Shown here: positions 1-8,412 of the stretch, one piece after another
Position numbering within the stretch: the first letter of the stretch is position 1
How the letters are laid out: the number at the start of each line of letters is the position of its first letter
Assembly: GCF_024355225.1 (NCBI RefSeq)
Contig: NZ_VCNH01000008.1
Location: 744,001-808,000 of the forward strand
From: Roseovarius sp. M141
GTDB lineage: Bacteria; Pseudomonadota; Alphaproteobacteria; Rhodobacterales; Rhodobacteraceae
DNA: 64,000 nucleotides
Direction: 5' to 3'
Notes under the pieces: model-generated
Told to the model about the DNA's origin: nothing
Seen by the model: the letters and a program-made list of their open reading frames with translations, nothing else
Databases searched by the model: none
Made by a program: the position numbers and the translations under genes

Positions 1-2
1 AG

Positions 3-167
3 GCCGAGCTGCGCGACGGTGTCCTCTGGCGCCCTTTCGCACCGCGCATCGTGCATGAAAGCGTGATGATCGCATCCCGGGATCATGCACCGGGGCAGGG
101 CACGGGCGAAATGCAAGCCAGCATCCGCCGCCATGTCGCGCCATATCTGATTTCGGTCGCTGCCTGA
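3..167 (+). CDS. C-terminal end of a probable LysR-type regulator (partial)
   Basis: An open frame enters from the left edge and stops at TGA 165-167, giving the last 54 residues of a protein whose start lies outside the window. The residues around VHESVMIASRD and the final helix (SIRRHVAPYL) resemble the end of a LysR substrate-binding domain. There is too little sequence to name a target. It is followed by a 199-bp gap and then an ABC importer operon on the same strand. Calling it LysR is inference from a short tail; other families remain possible. Confidence 0.45.
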   Translation, partial: AELRDGVLWRPFAPRIVHESVMIASRDHAPGQGTGEMQASIRRHVAPYLISVAA

Positions 168-216
168 GAATTTTGACCAAAAGTTAAATTTCTGGCGGCC
201 GGCCCGTCGTCCTCTG

Positions 217-245
217 TTGACGGGTGGGCGTAACTTGGGCCTATT
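217..245 (+). promoter_or_regulatory. candidate sigma70-type promoter of the first ABC importer operon
   Basis: TTGACG at 217-222 is followed after 17 bases by CCTATT at 240-245, about 120 bases upstream of the substrate-binding protein start. It lies in the only gene-free stretch before the operon. This is a pattern match only. Confidence 0.3.
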
Positions 246-366
246 GGCGGTGGCACAAATCTGCCCGCCCTGATCATGGGGCAGCATCCGCACGCGTCGG
301 CAAACTGTTACAATCAAAAGATAGGGACGCGGCGTGGTTCACCAGACAAGCCAATGGGAGACAGAC

Positions 367-1434
367 ATGAAAATCATTCTACGCACATTGACCGCGGGCG
401 TCGCAGGCGCGGCCCTGCTGGTCGGCGCCGCGCAGGCCGACACGTTGCGCCTGCTGACATGGGGCGGCTACGCCCCCGAGAACGTGATCGAGAAATTCGA
501 GGCCGAAACCGGCCACACAGTCGAAGTCACGATGTCCAACAACGAGGAAATGATCGCCAAGCTGCGCGCGACAGGCGGCGGCGGGTTTGACCTTGCCCAG
601 CCCAGCCAGGACCGCATCGCCGGCCCGCAGGCCGAATTCGGCATCTACAAGCCCATCGACATGAGCCAGATCAAGACCGAGCAGTTCGTGCCGTCCATGC
701 TGGACGCGACCAAGGGGAACTCGACCGTCGATGGCGAGGTTTACGCCGTCCCGCATATCTGGGGCACCAGCGGGCTGATCGTGAACACCGCCGATGCCGA
801 TACGGTCAAGGACTACACCGACCTGTGCGATCCGTCGCTGGAGGGCAAGGTGTCCTACCGCCTCAAGCGCCCGACGCTGATCGGGTTTGCTTATTCAATG
901 GGTCTGGACCCCTTCGCCGCCTATGGCGACGAGGCCGCCTATACCGAGATCATGAATCAGGTCGAAGCCAAGCTGATCGAGTGCAAGCCGGTCGTCAAAA
1001 CCTACTGGAGCGGCGGTGACGAATTGCTGAACCTCGTGCGCTCGGGCGAAGTCGTCGCCGCGATGGCATGGGACACCGGCGGCTGGAAGCTGAACGCCGA
1101 CAATGCCGACATCAACTTTGTCGCGCCTGCCTCGGGCGCGCTGGGCTGGATCGACACATTCGTTCTGCCCGCCAAGGGCAAGGCTGATCAGGCCGCCTAT
1201 GACTACATCAACTTCGTGATGCAGCCCGAAATCGCGGCGATGATCACCGAATCCGCCGGCAATTTCACCGCCTCCAAGGGCGCGGACGAATTCGCCTCGG
1301 ACGCGCTGAAGGCGCAGTATCAGGGCAGCTTCCCGCCCGAGGCCGTGGACAACATTAAGTGGTATCCGCCGGTCCCCGCCGGCCTGGAAGCCATCGAAGG
1401 CGGCATCCTGGACCGCGTCAAAGCCGCGCAATAA
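367..1434 (+). CDS. polyamine-type ABC transporter substrate-binding protein
   Basis: 355-residue periplasmic binding protein of the spermidine/putrescine (PotD-like) family. The ATG at 367 gives a classical signal peptide (positive n-region, hydrophobic core, cleavage near AAQA-D at about residue 23); a frame-internal start at 334 would put extra residues before it. The mature start DTLRLLTWGGYAPENVIEKF is typical of the family (a strand leading into the first ligand loop). It heads a four-gene operon with an ATPase and two permeases, so it should capture a small organic cation or related solute in the periplasm. The exact ligand cannot be read from the sequence. A GC-rich stem-loop follows the gene, consistent with the binding protein being made in excess. 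Confidence 0.9.
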   Translation: MKIILRTLTAGVAGAALLVGAAQADTLRLLTWGGYAPENVIEKFEAETGHTVEVTMSNNEEMIAKLRATGGGGFDLAQPSQDRIAGPQAEFGIYKPIDMSQIKTEQFVPSMLDATKGNSTVDGEVYAVPHIWGTSGLIVNTADADTVKDYTDLCDPSLEGKVSYRLKRPTLIGFAYSMGLDPFAAYGDEAAYTEIMNQVEAKLIECKPVVKTYWSGGDELLNLVRSGEVVAAMAWDTGGWKLNADNADINFVAPASGALGWIDTFVLPAKGKADQAAYDYINFVMQPEIAAMITESAGNFTASKGADEFASDALKAQYQGSFPPEAVDNIKWYPPVPAGLEAIEGGILDRVKAAQ

Positions 1435-1446
1435 TCTGCAAATGGC

Positions 1447-1469
1447 GGGCGGCCCGGTCCGGGCCGCCC
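1447..1469 (+). other. GC-rich stem-loop between binding protein and ATPase genes
   Basis: Perfect 9-bp arms (GGGCGGCCC at 1447-1455, GGGCCGCCC at 1461-1469) with a 5-base loop and no T-run. It is placed 12 bases after the binding-protein stop. Such elements often act as mRNA 3'-end stabilisers or leaky attenuators in importer operons; that role here is inference. Confidence 0.5.
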
Positions 1470-1494
1470 CCACCCTGTTTAGACGGAAATCCCC

Positions 1495-2592
1495 ATGACC
1501 CCCGATCTGGAATGCACCGCCCTGACGCGCCGCTTTGGCGAAACGCTGGCGGTCGACGACGTCTCTTTCTCGGTGCCTGCCGGGTCGTTTTTCTCGATCC
1601 TCGGCCCATCGGGCTGTGGGAAAACCACGATCATGCGGATGATCGCCGGCTTTCTTGAACCCACCTCCGGCGATATCCAGATCAAAGGCCGCTCCGTTCT
1701 GGACGTGCCGCCGAACAAGCGGCCGGTGAACATGGTGTTCCAGCATCTGGCGCTGTTCCCGATGATGAATATCGAGGCCAACATCGGCTATGGCCTGCGC
1801 CGCGCGGGCATGTCCAAAGGCGAAATCGCCCGCAAGGTCGATGAGGTGCTCGACCGCATCGGCCTGCCCGGCGTGGGCAAACGCAAGGTCGACGAGCTGT
1901 CGGGCGGCCAGCGCCAGCGTATCGCCATCGCCCGCTGCATGGTGCTGGAGCCGGACGTTCTGCTGCTGGACGAACCGCTGGGTGCGCTGGATCTGAAACT
2001 GCGCGAGCGCATGAAGATCGAGCTGAAATCGCTGCAGGCCGAGTTCGACACCACTTTCGTCTACATCACCCACGACCAGTCCGAGGCGCTGGTGATGTCT
2101 GACCGTATCGCGGTGATGAACAAGGGCAAGTTCGAACAGGTCGGCAGCGGTCAGGATCTCTATTACCGGCCCGAAACCTCCTTTGTCGCCAGCTTTGTCG
2201 GGGACAGCAACCGCTGGCGCGGCACGATTGACCGAGTTGAGGGCGATACCGTGCAGCTGCGCACCGACACCGGCCTGACCATGCGCGCCGCCGCCAAGGG
2301 GCAGGCGGCCAAGGGCGCCGCCGTCGACATATTCGTGCGCCCCGAGGCGATCCGCCTTGCGCGCAGCGCCGCCGATCTGGCGCAGTTCGACAACCATATT
2401 TCCGGCACTGTCGGCAGCCTGCTGTTCAACGGCGCGGCCAGCCGCATCCTTGTGCAAAGCGACGAGACCGGCGGCGAGGTCGAAGTGACCCTGCCGCAAT
2501 CGGGCGAATTTGCCGATCTCAAACGCGGCGCTCCTGTCCACATCGCCTGGTCCGCGGCGCAGGCGAGCTGCTTTGCCGCGAGCGAGGGTTAG
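1495..2592 (+). CDS. ABC transporter ATP-binding protein (PotA-like)
   Basis: 365-residue ATPase that powers the importer on the cytoplasmic face. Walker A is GPSGCGKTT near residue 40, the Q-loop follows (NMVFQHLALFP), the signature is LSGGQRQR near 137, Walker B is LLLDEPLGALD near 160, and the switch His is in THDQSEA. The C-terminal part from about residue 240 is a TOBE-like domain, as in PotA and other CUT1/MOI-type ATPases (usual length 350-380). It lies 60 bp after the binding protein gene and 3 bp before the first permease. Confidence 0.93.
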   Translation: MTPDLECTALTRRFGETLAVDDVSFSVPAGSFFSILGPSGCGKTTIMRMIAGFLEPTSGDIQIKGRSVLDVPPNKRPVNMVFQHLALFPMMNIEANIGYGLRRAGMSKGEIARKVDEVLDRIGLPGVGKRKVDELSGGQRQRIAIARCMVLEPDVLLLDEPLGALDLKLRERMKIELKSLQAEFDTTFVYITHDQSEALVMSDRIAVMNKGKFEQVGSGQDLYYRPETSFVASFVGDSNRWRGTIDRVEGDTVQLRTDTGLTMRAAAKGQAAKGAAVDIFVRPEAIRLARSAADLAQFDNHISGTVGSLLFNGAASRILVQSDETGGEVEVTLPQSGEFADLKRGAPVHIAWSAAQASCFAASEG

Positions 2593-2595
2593 GGC

Positions 2596-3453
2596 ATGGC
2601 CGCCAGCGCCCGCCTTGGATTTATCCTGCTGCTGATGCCGCTGCTGCTGTGGCTGACGCTGCTGATCATCATTCCGCATGTCGACATGCTGATGCTGTCC
2701 CTGCGCGAGCGGATCGGCGTGGGCGAATACCAGACCAGCATCGCCAATTACGCCACCGTCCTGACCGAGCCGCTCTATATGCGGACCTTCATGCGCACCG
2801 CCGTCATGTCGATCATAGCGACGCTCATCACGCTGCTGATCGCGTTCCCGGTGTCTTACTACATCGCGAAAATGGTGCGCGGGCGCGCGCGGTCGGTGCT
2901 GTTCCTGCTCTGCCTCATCCCGTTCTGGGTGTCCGAACTGGTGCGTACCTTTGGCTGGATGATCCTGCTACGCGAAACCGGCGTGATCTCGCAATTCCTG
3001 CAATGGTCGGGGGCGGTCTCCGGCCCGGTCGAGATGCTGTATAACGACGCGGCCATAATGACCGGCCTTGTCTATACGTCGATGCTGTTCATGGTCGTCC
3101 CGTTGGTCACGACGCTGGACAGTCTGGATGATGCGGTGATCGAGGCGGGCTATGATCTGGGCGGATCGGGCTGGTCGGTCATGCGCGAGATCGTCATCCC
3201 CCACGCGGTGCCGGGCATCGTGTCGGGCTGTATCGTGGTGTTCATGCTGAGCCTTGGCAATTACCTGACCCCCACCATGCTGGGGGGCAAGGACAGCCTG
3301 TGGTTCACCGAAATGATCTATTCGCAGTTCATCGTCAGGTTCAACTGGGAGCTGGGCGCGGCGTTCGGCTTCATGCTGCTGTTCCTGTCCTCCTTCATCA
3401 TCTGGGCCATGCTGCGCCTGACGGGCCAGACGCTGGAAAGGACGATGGGCTGA
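2596..3453 (+). CDS. ABC transporter permease (PotB-like)
   Basis: 285-residue inner-membrane permease with about six hydrophobic segments, the first at residues 8-30. The binding-protein-dependent transport loop (EAA-type, around DAVIEAGYDLGGSGWSV) lies near residue 180 and contacts the ATPase. It follows the ATPase gene after 3 bp, and its TGA overlaps the ATG of the next permease, so the two permeases are translationally coupled. Confidence 0.92.
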   Translation: MAASARLGFILLLMPLLLWLTLLIIIPHVDMLMLSLRERIGVGEYQTSIANYATVLTEPLYMRTFMRTAVMSIIATLITLLIAFPVSYYIAKMVRGRARSVLFLLCLIPFWVSELVRTFGWMILLRETGVISQFLQWSGAVSGPVEMLYNDAAIMTGLVYTSMLFMVVPLVTTLDSLDDAVIEAGYDLGGSGWSVMREIVIPHAVPGIVSGCIVVFMLSLGNYLTPTMLGGKDSLWFTEMIYSQFIVRFNWELGAAFGFMLLFLSSFIIWAMLRLTGQTLERTMG

Positions 3454-4304
3454 TGATACCCACCATCCCCACCCCCCGCGCTCTGACGGTCATCTGGACC
3501 AGCTATGTCGCGCTGTTTTTCGTCTACCTGACGCTGCCCTTGGCGGTTGTCGCGGTGTTCGCCTTCAACGACAGCCAGTTTCCGTCCCTGCCGTGGAAGG
3601 GGTTCACGCTGGATTGGTTTTTCGGCAGCACCGCGCCCAAGATCGGTGTGTTTCACGAGCGTGCCATCCTCGGCGCCATCGGCACCTCGGCCCTTGTCGG
3701 GGCGTGCGTGGCGATCCTGTCGGTCGCGGTCGGCACGTCGAACGCGTTCCTGTTCAACCGCTACAAATTCCGCGGGCGTGGCCTGCTTTATGTGCTGATG
3801 CTGCTGCCTCTGGTGGTGCCGGGGATCGTGCTGGGCATATCCATTCTGGTGTTTTCCTCCAACGTCGCCAACGTGATGTGGGACACCGCGAAGGTGGACG
3901 CCGAATTCCTGCGCCCCGGTCTGGTGCTGGTCGTGCTGGGGCAGTTTTCCTTCATCACCACCATCGCGACGCTGGTCATCTCGGCCCGCTTGCAGAAATT
4001 CGACACCACGCTGGAGGAGGCCGCACTGAACCTTGGCGCCAGCCGCCTGACTGCGGTGCGCACCATCACGGTGCCGTTCCTGATGCCCGCCATCGTCGGG
4101 GCGGGCGTGGTGGCGTTCCTGATGAGTTTCGAGAATTTCAACACTACGCTGATGCTGGTCGGTTCGGACGCGCCGCTGACCATCGCGATGTTCGACCGGC
4201 TCAAGGAAGGCTCGACCCCGCTGCTGAACGCGGTGTCGCTGCTCCTGATGCTGGGATCAAGCCTGCTAGCGCTGATCCTGATCGCGTTCCAGAAACGCAG
4301 CTAA
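3453..4304 (+). CDS. ABC transporter permease (PotC-like)
   Basis: 283-residue second permease of the importer. The start at 3453 shares its A with the stop of the preceding permease (TGATG), which is preferred to an upstream in-frame start at 3300 that would lie inside the previous gene. Hydrophobic segments begin near residue 15, and an EAA-type loop (EEAALNLGASRLTAV) occurs about 100 residues from the end. Together with the previous gene it should form the heterodimeric channel. It is convergent with the next gene across a short palindromic spacer. Confidence 0.92.
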   Translation: MIPTIPTPRALTVIWTSYVALFFVYLTLPLAVVAVFAFNDSQFPSLPWKGFTLDWFFGSTAPKIGVFHERAILGAIGTSALVGACVAILSVAVGTSNAFLFNRYKFRGRGLLYVLMLLPLVVPGIVLGISILVFSSNVANVMWDTAKVDAEFLRPGLVLVVLGQFSFITTIATLVISARLQKFDTTLEEAALNLGASRLTAVRTITVPFLMPAIVGAGVVAFLMSFENFNTTLMLVGSDAPLTIAMFDRLKEGSTPLLNAVSLLLMLGSSLLALILIAFQKRS

Positions 4305-4306
4305 TC

Positions 4307-4331
4307 GGCGGCGCCGATCCCCGGCGCCGCC
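4307..4331. terminator. stem-loop between convergent genes
   Basis: Perfect 10-bp arms (GGCGGCGCCG at 4307-4316 and CGGCGCCGCC at 4322-4331) with a 5-base loop, filling the 34-bp gap between the converging permease and L,D-transpeptidase genes. There is no T-run on either side, so it may act as a weak bidirectional terminator. Confidence 0.5.
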
Positions 4332-4338
4332 TGCACAT

Positions 4339-4908
4339 TCAGATCAAACGCACCTGCGTGCCCACGGGGCAGAGCGCGAAAAGCTCTGCGATCTTGGCGT
4401 TATAGAGCCCGATGCACCCGTCCGACGACTTGCGCCCGATCTTGCGCGTATCATGCGTGCCGTGGATCAGGTAGGCGGGCCAGCTCAGATACATCGCATG
4501 CGTGCCCAGCGGGTTATCCGGGCCCGGCGGCATGTATTTATACTCGGGAAACCGCTCCATCATCGAGGCGGTGGGCGTCCAGTCGGGGCCGACCTTCTTG
4601 CGCACGATCTTGGTGTAACCGCGCTTGGTCAGATCCTCGCTGATCGGGACGGAGGTGGGGTAGACGCGGTAATCCTTGCCGTCGCCGCTCCAGAAATGCA
4701 GGGCGCGGGACTGCGTGTCGGACACAATTGTCGCCACGCCCAGATCGTCGAAATGGTCCTGCCAGTTCTGCACGGCAAAGCTGGAGGCGTTGCGCCGGGT
4801 GAATTCCTCGGCCCGCAGCACCGACGGCATTGCCAGTCCCCCGCTCAACCCTCCGGCCATCGCCAGACCCGACATCAGCGCATCGCGGCGCGTCATGCGA
4901 TTCGTCAT
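4339..4908 (-). CDS. L,D-transpeptidase family protein (YkuD domain)
   Basis: 189-residue exported enzyme expected to cross-link or anchor peptidoglycan in the periplasm. The N-terminus carries twin Arg (MTRRDALMSG) followed by a hydrophobic stretch ending near SVLRAEE, i.e. a Tat-like signal. The YkuD signature is present: HGTHD near residue 150 and the catalytic Cys in SSDGCIGLYN near 165. The usual HGC is replaced by DGC, a common variant. It is transcribed against the flanking ABC operon and shows no obvious functional link to it. Confidence 0.9.
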   Translation of the reverse strand: MTNRMTRRDALMSGLAMAGGLSGGLAMPSVLRAEEFTRRNASSFAVQNWQDHFDDLGVATIVSDTQSRALHFWSGDGKDYRVYPTSVPISEDLTKRGYTKIVRKKVGPDWTPTASMMERFPEYKYMPPGPDNPLGTHAMYLSWPAYLIHGTHDTRKIGRKSSDGCIGLYNAKIAELFALCPVGTQVRLI

Positions 4909-4995
4909 GATTTTTCCTTTCTGCTCTGTCTTTGCAGGAAGGTGGATCGCATCAGGCTTAAGGCCAGCTTAAGGCGCGTGGGGTCGGCGTCGCGC

Positions 4996-5616
4996 CTATG
5001 GCCGCCCTTCTATCAGCTTGGCCAGCGCGCCGGTCTGACACGCGACGCGGGCCTTGAGCGTATCAAGCGTCATGGCGTCATCCTTGATGAATTCGATGAA
5101 CATCGCGTTGAGATTGTTGAATATAACTTCGCCCAGGCTCTGTACGTCCAGCCCCGCTGCCACCTCGCCGCGCTGCTGCAACCGCGTGATCAGCGCGACG
5201 ACCTGCGCGGCCAGCGCGCCGTCCAGCTCGGAGTATCGCGCGCCGTTCTGTGTATGGGGCGCCTCGATCGACAGGGCCATCGCGCTGCGCCACATTTCCT
5301 TGCTCAGATAGTCAAGCGAATGGTCGTAATAGCCATTGATCAGGGTCGAAACAGCCTGCTGCACGCCCTTGGGCGGGTCCGCGACGATGGCCGCGCCCGC
5401 GCTCAGCACCTCTTCGACCTCCAACGCGACGGTGGCGATCAGGATGTCCCCCTTGGACCCGTAATAGTTATAGACCGTGCCCGGCGACACCTCGGCCATT
5501 CCGGCCAGATCCTCGATCCTTGCGGCGCGGTATCCGTCGCGGCGAAACAGCGTGACCGCTGCGTTCAGGATGCGGGCGTGGCGATCCGCCTTATGTTTGG
5601 CGCGCAGTCCGGCCAT
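4996..5616 (-). CDS. TetR/AcrR family transcriptional regulator
   Basis: 206-residue repressor-type protein. The helix-turn-helix lies at about residues 14-60 (RHARILNAAVTLFRRDGY, then IEDLAGMAEVSPGTVYNYYG), and the rest is a helical ligand-binding domain. The ATG at 5616 is preferred because it has an AAAGGGA ribosome site upstream and places the HTH normally; a start at 5712 would add 32 residues with no family match. It is divergent from the second importer operon, with a palindrome in between, so it probably controls that operon and itself. Confidence 0.88.
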   Translation of the reverse strand: MAGLRAKHKADRHARILNAAVTLFRRDGYRAARIEDLAGMAEVSPGTVYNYYGSKGDILIATVALEVEEVLSAGAAIVADPPKGVQQAVSTLINGYYDHSLDYLSKEMWRSAMALSIEAPHTQNGARYSELDGALAAQVVALITRLQQRGEVAAGLDVQSLGEVIFNNLNAMFIEFIKDDAMTLDTLKARVACQTGALAKLIEGRP

Positions 5617-5653
5617 ATTCTGTCCCTTTCGCAGTCTCGACTTGTTTTTACAG

Positions 5654-5674
5654 TTGACTTCAAAATTGAAGCAA
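5654..5674. promoter_or_regulatory. palindromic operator candidate for the TetR regulator
   Basis: In the 116-bp divergent promoter region, CTTCAA (5658-5663) and TTGAAG (5666-5671) flank a 2-base centre, with TTG (5654-5656) and CAA (5672-5674) outside. The left TTGACT could also serve as a -35 box, so a bound repressor would block it. The site lies 38 bp from the TetR start and about 58 bp from the binding-protein start. Confidence 0.5.
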
Positions 5675-5732
5675 CTCATTTTTTCACCCAAGAGGCGCGC
5701 CAGCCGCCCCATCCCAACAAGGAGAGACCGAC

Positions 5733-6794
5733 ATGACCCATTCCCCCCTGCGCCGCGCTTTGATGAGCAGCATCGCGATACTGGCGCTGCCCGCGGCCGC
5801 TATGGCCGCCGAAGACCTCAATGCGCTGGTCTGGTGCGATCACACCGACCCCGCCCTGATCAAGCCGTTCGAGCAGCAGCACGGCATCCGCGTCAACCTG
5901 CGCGAATACGAAGGCACCGCCACCGCGCTGGCCCTGCTGGAGCAGTCCCGCCCCGGCGACTGGGACGTTCTGGTGATCGACGCCATCGACGTGCCCCGCG
6001 CCGTCGATGCCGGGCTGATGGCCGAACTGCCTGCCGGTGACCTGCCGACAGCCGATTTCTGGCCCGGCGTCGCGATGGAGGCGCAGACTCAAGTGGACGG
6101 CAAGACCTACGCCGTGACCGAGAAATTCGGCTACAACACCATTTCCTTCAACGCGGACAAGGTCGATGCCGCCGACATGCAGGATCTGGCGACTGTCTGG
6201 AGCGACAAGTACAAGGACCGCATCGCCGTCTATGACTATTACCTGCCGGTCATGGGGCTTGCCGCGATTGCGAGCGGTCTGGAAACTGCAAATCTGACCG
6301 CCGATGACCTGCCCAGCATCAAAGAGACCCTGTTCACCATGAAGGAAAACGCGCGTTCGGTGGGCGAGGTCGTCGCCAGCCAGACCGCGCTGGCCACCGG
6401 CGAGGTCGATATCGTCATCGGCGGCGGCGAATGGCTGACCGCCGTTCTGGCCGAGGAACAGCCCGAGCTGACATGGACCATCCCCGATCAGGGCGCGGTG
6501 CGCTGGGCACAGTCCATCGGCGTGCTGGAAACCAGCGAGAGCAAGGATATGGCCGTCGAATTCGTCAAATACATCACCGGCCCCGAGGGGCAGGCGCGGC
6601 TGGCGACCTCGTCGTGCTACTGGGGGATGCCCGCGAACCAAAAGGCGGGCGAGCATCTGAGCGACGCGCAAAAGGACGTGCTGCGCTGGGACGACCAGCC
6701 CGACTACCTGAAGCGCGCGCAGCTCTACCCGTCGCCTGACGCCGGACTGGACGGCCAGATGCAGGATGTCTGGCTGGAAATGCTCCAGCACTGA
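5733..6794 (+). CDS. polyamine-type ABC transporter substrate-binding protein (second system)
   Basis: 353-residue periplasmic binding protein. It has a signal peptide of about 25 residues with cleavage near AMAAE, followed by the family-type first strand DLNALVWCDHTDPALIKPFE. It is only distantly similar to the binding protein at 367, so the two systems probably bind different ligands. An AAGGAGA ribosome site precedes the ATG. It begins an operon of binding protein, two permeases, ATPase and MBL hydrolase, with 1-4 bp overlaps throughout, probably controlled by the divergent TetR. Confidence 0.88.
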   Translation: MTHSPLRRALMSSIAILALPAAAMAAEDLNALVWCDHTDPALIKPFEQQHGIRVNLREYEGTATALALLEQSRPGDWDVLVIDAIDVPRAVDAGLMAELPAGDLPTADFWPGVAMEAQTQVDGKTYAVTEKFGYNTISFNADKVDAADMQDLATVWSDKYKDRIAVYDYYLPVMGLAAIASGLETANLTADDLPSIKETLFTMKENARSVGEVVASQTALATGEVDIVIGGGEWLTAVLAEEQPELTWTIPDQGAVRWAQSIGVLETSESKDMAVEFVKYITGPEGQARLATSSCYWGMPANQKAGEHLSDAQKDVLRWDDQPDYLKRAQLYPSPDAGLDGQMQDVWLEMLQH

Positions 6795-7642
6795 TGGCAA
6801 AGCCCGAGACGATACGCGGCTGGGGCTTCGTTGCCCCGGCCCTGCTCTGGACGCTGGCGTTCTTCGTCGTGCCGTTCGCCATCATGGCCGCGATGAGCCT
6901 TGCCACCCTCGACGGGCGCGAATTGATCTGGGGATTTTCGCTTGAAAACTACACGCGTCTTTTCGGGCAGAGCTACCTTCTGCGCGCCATCGTGGTATCG
7001 CTGGAAATCACTCTGACCGTCACGATCGTGTCGATTGTCCTCGCCTACCCGCTGGCCTGGATCATCGCCTATCGCGTGCCCGCGCGCTGGCAGAGACTAG
7101 CCCTCTTGCTGGCGATCCTGCCGTTCTGGACGTCCTATGTGGTGCGCTCCTACGCGTGGCTGCTGGTGCTTTCGCGCGAGGGGGTCATCAACCAGGCGCT
7201 GATCGGGTTGGGCGTGATATCCGAGCCGCTGACGCTGGCCTCGACCCGGTTCGCCACCGTCACCGGGTTCGTGCATTTCTTCGTCATGCTGCTGACGCTG
7301 ACGATCTACGCCAACCTTATCCAACTGCCCGCGAACTACCGCCGTGCGGCAGTCGATCTGGGCGCCAGCAGTTGGCAGGCGTTCCGCCATGTCGTGCTGC
7401 CCCTGACGATGCCCGGCATTGCCACCGGCGCCTTTCTGACGTTTGTGCTGTGCATCGGCGACTACATCACGCCGCAGATCCTGGGCGGCAATAACGAGCT
7501 GACCGGCCCGCAGATCATCATGGTCCAGCTAGGGCGCGGCGCCAATTTTCCGCTGGCCGCCGCCATGTCGATCGTGCTGATGGCGCTGGTGACGCTGGCC
7601 TATCTGGCCGCCTCTCGCTGGCTGCGTCTGGCCCGGTTATGA
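6794..7642 (+). CDS. ABC transporter permease (PotB-like, second system)
   Basis: 282-residue inner-membrane permease. Hydrophobic segments begin at about residues 12-34, and the EAA-type loop (RAAVDLGASSWQAF) is near residue 190. The ATG at 6794 shares its A with the TGA of the binding protein gene, and the downstream permease begins 4 bp before this gene's stop. It pairs with the next gene to form the channel. Confidence 0.92.
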   Translation: MAKPETIRGWGFVAPALLWTLAFFVVPFAIMAAMSLATLDGRELIWGFSLENYTRLFGQSYLLRAIVVSLEITLTVTIVSIVLAYPLAWIIAYRVPARWQRLALLLAILPFWTSYVVRSYAWLLVLSREGVINQALIGLGVISEPLTLASTRFATVTGFVHFFVMLLTLTIYANLIQLPANYRRAAVDLGASSWQAFRHVVLPLTMPGIATGAFLTFVLCIGDYITPQILGGNNELTGPQIIMVQLGRGANFPLAAAMSIVLMALVTLAYLAASRWLRLARL

Positions 7643-8412
7643 GGCGCGCGCTCCCATGGATCTACATGGCGCTGGCCTACGCGTTCATCTTCCTGCCGGT
7701 GGTGACGCTGGTGCTGTTTTCCTTTCAGGACGGCCGCCTGCCGGTGCCACCCTTCAACGGGCCGACCCTGAAATGGTATGCCGACGTGCTCGGCGATTCC
7801 CGCCTGATGTCGGCGCTGCTCAATTCGCTGCTGGTCGGCGCAGGCTCTGCCGCGCTGTCCTGTGCCTTGGGGTTCCTTGCCGCCTACGGTCTTGCGCGGC
7901 ACGTCCTGCCCGGCACGCTGTTCCTGCGGGGCCTGCTGATCGCGCCGATGACGGTCAGCTACCTGATCATCGGCCTTGGCCTTCTGATCGTATTCAACAA
8001 TTACGGCCCCGGCCCGTCGCTCTGGGCCGCCGGCGTCGGCCATGTGGTGATCAACCTGCCGCTGGCCTTTGCCATCATCTACGCCTCGATGGGGGCGCAG
8101 CAGGAGAACGCCGAGCGCGCGGCGCGTGATCTTGGCGCCAGCGAGTGGCGCGTGCTGGCGCTGGTGACGATCCCGATGCTGGCGCCCGCGATCCTTGCCG
8201 CATTTTTCCTGTGCCTCACGCTCAGCTGGGACGAATTCATCATCGCGTTCCTGATGACCCGCTTCGACGTGACCCTCCCGGTCGAGATCTGGAGCCTGCT
8301 GCGCTCGGGTCTGTCGCCGCGCACGAACGCCATCGGGAGCCTCGTCTTTCTGATCTCGGTCGCGCTCGTGATCGGGCTGGAACTGTTTATCTTCGGAAGG
8401 AAACGCCGTTGA
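7639..8412 (+). CDS. ABC transporter permease (PotC-like, second system)
   Basis: 257-residue permease with the first hydrophobic segment near residues 5-27 and an EAA-type loop (RAARDLGASEWRVL) near residue 158. The 4-bp ATGA overlaps with its neighbours show tight translational coupling within the operon. It is the second half of the channel of the importer beginning at 5733. Confidence 0.92.
   Translation: MRRALPWIYMALAYAFIFLPVVTLVLFSFQDGRLPVPPFNGPTLKWYADVLGDSRLMSALLNSLLVGAGSAALSCALGFLAAYGLARHVLPGTLFLRGLLIAPMTVSYLIIGLGLLIVFNNYGPGPSLWAAGVGHVVINLPLAFAIIYASMGAQQENAERAARDLGASEWRVLALVTIPMLAPAILAAFFLCLTLSWDEFIIAFLMTRFDVTLPVEIWSLLRSGLSPRTNAIGSLVFLISVALVIGLELFIFGRKRR

Noticed and set aside
895-2679. 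594-residue open frame antisense to the first ABC operon
   Set aside because: GC-rich shadow of the substrate-binding protein and ATPase; His/Gln/Arg-rich with no ribosome site, while the sense frames carry all ABC motifs.
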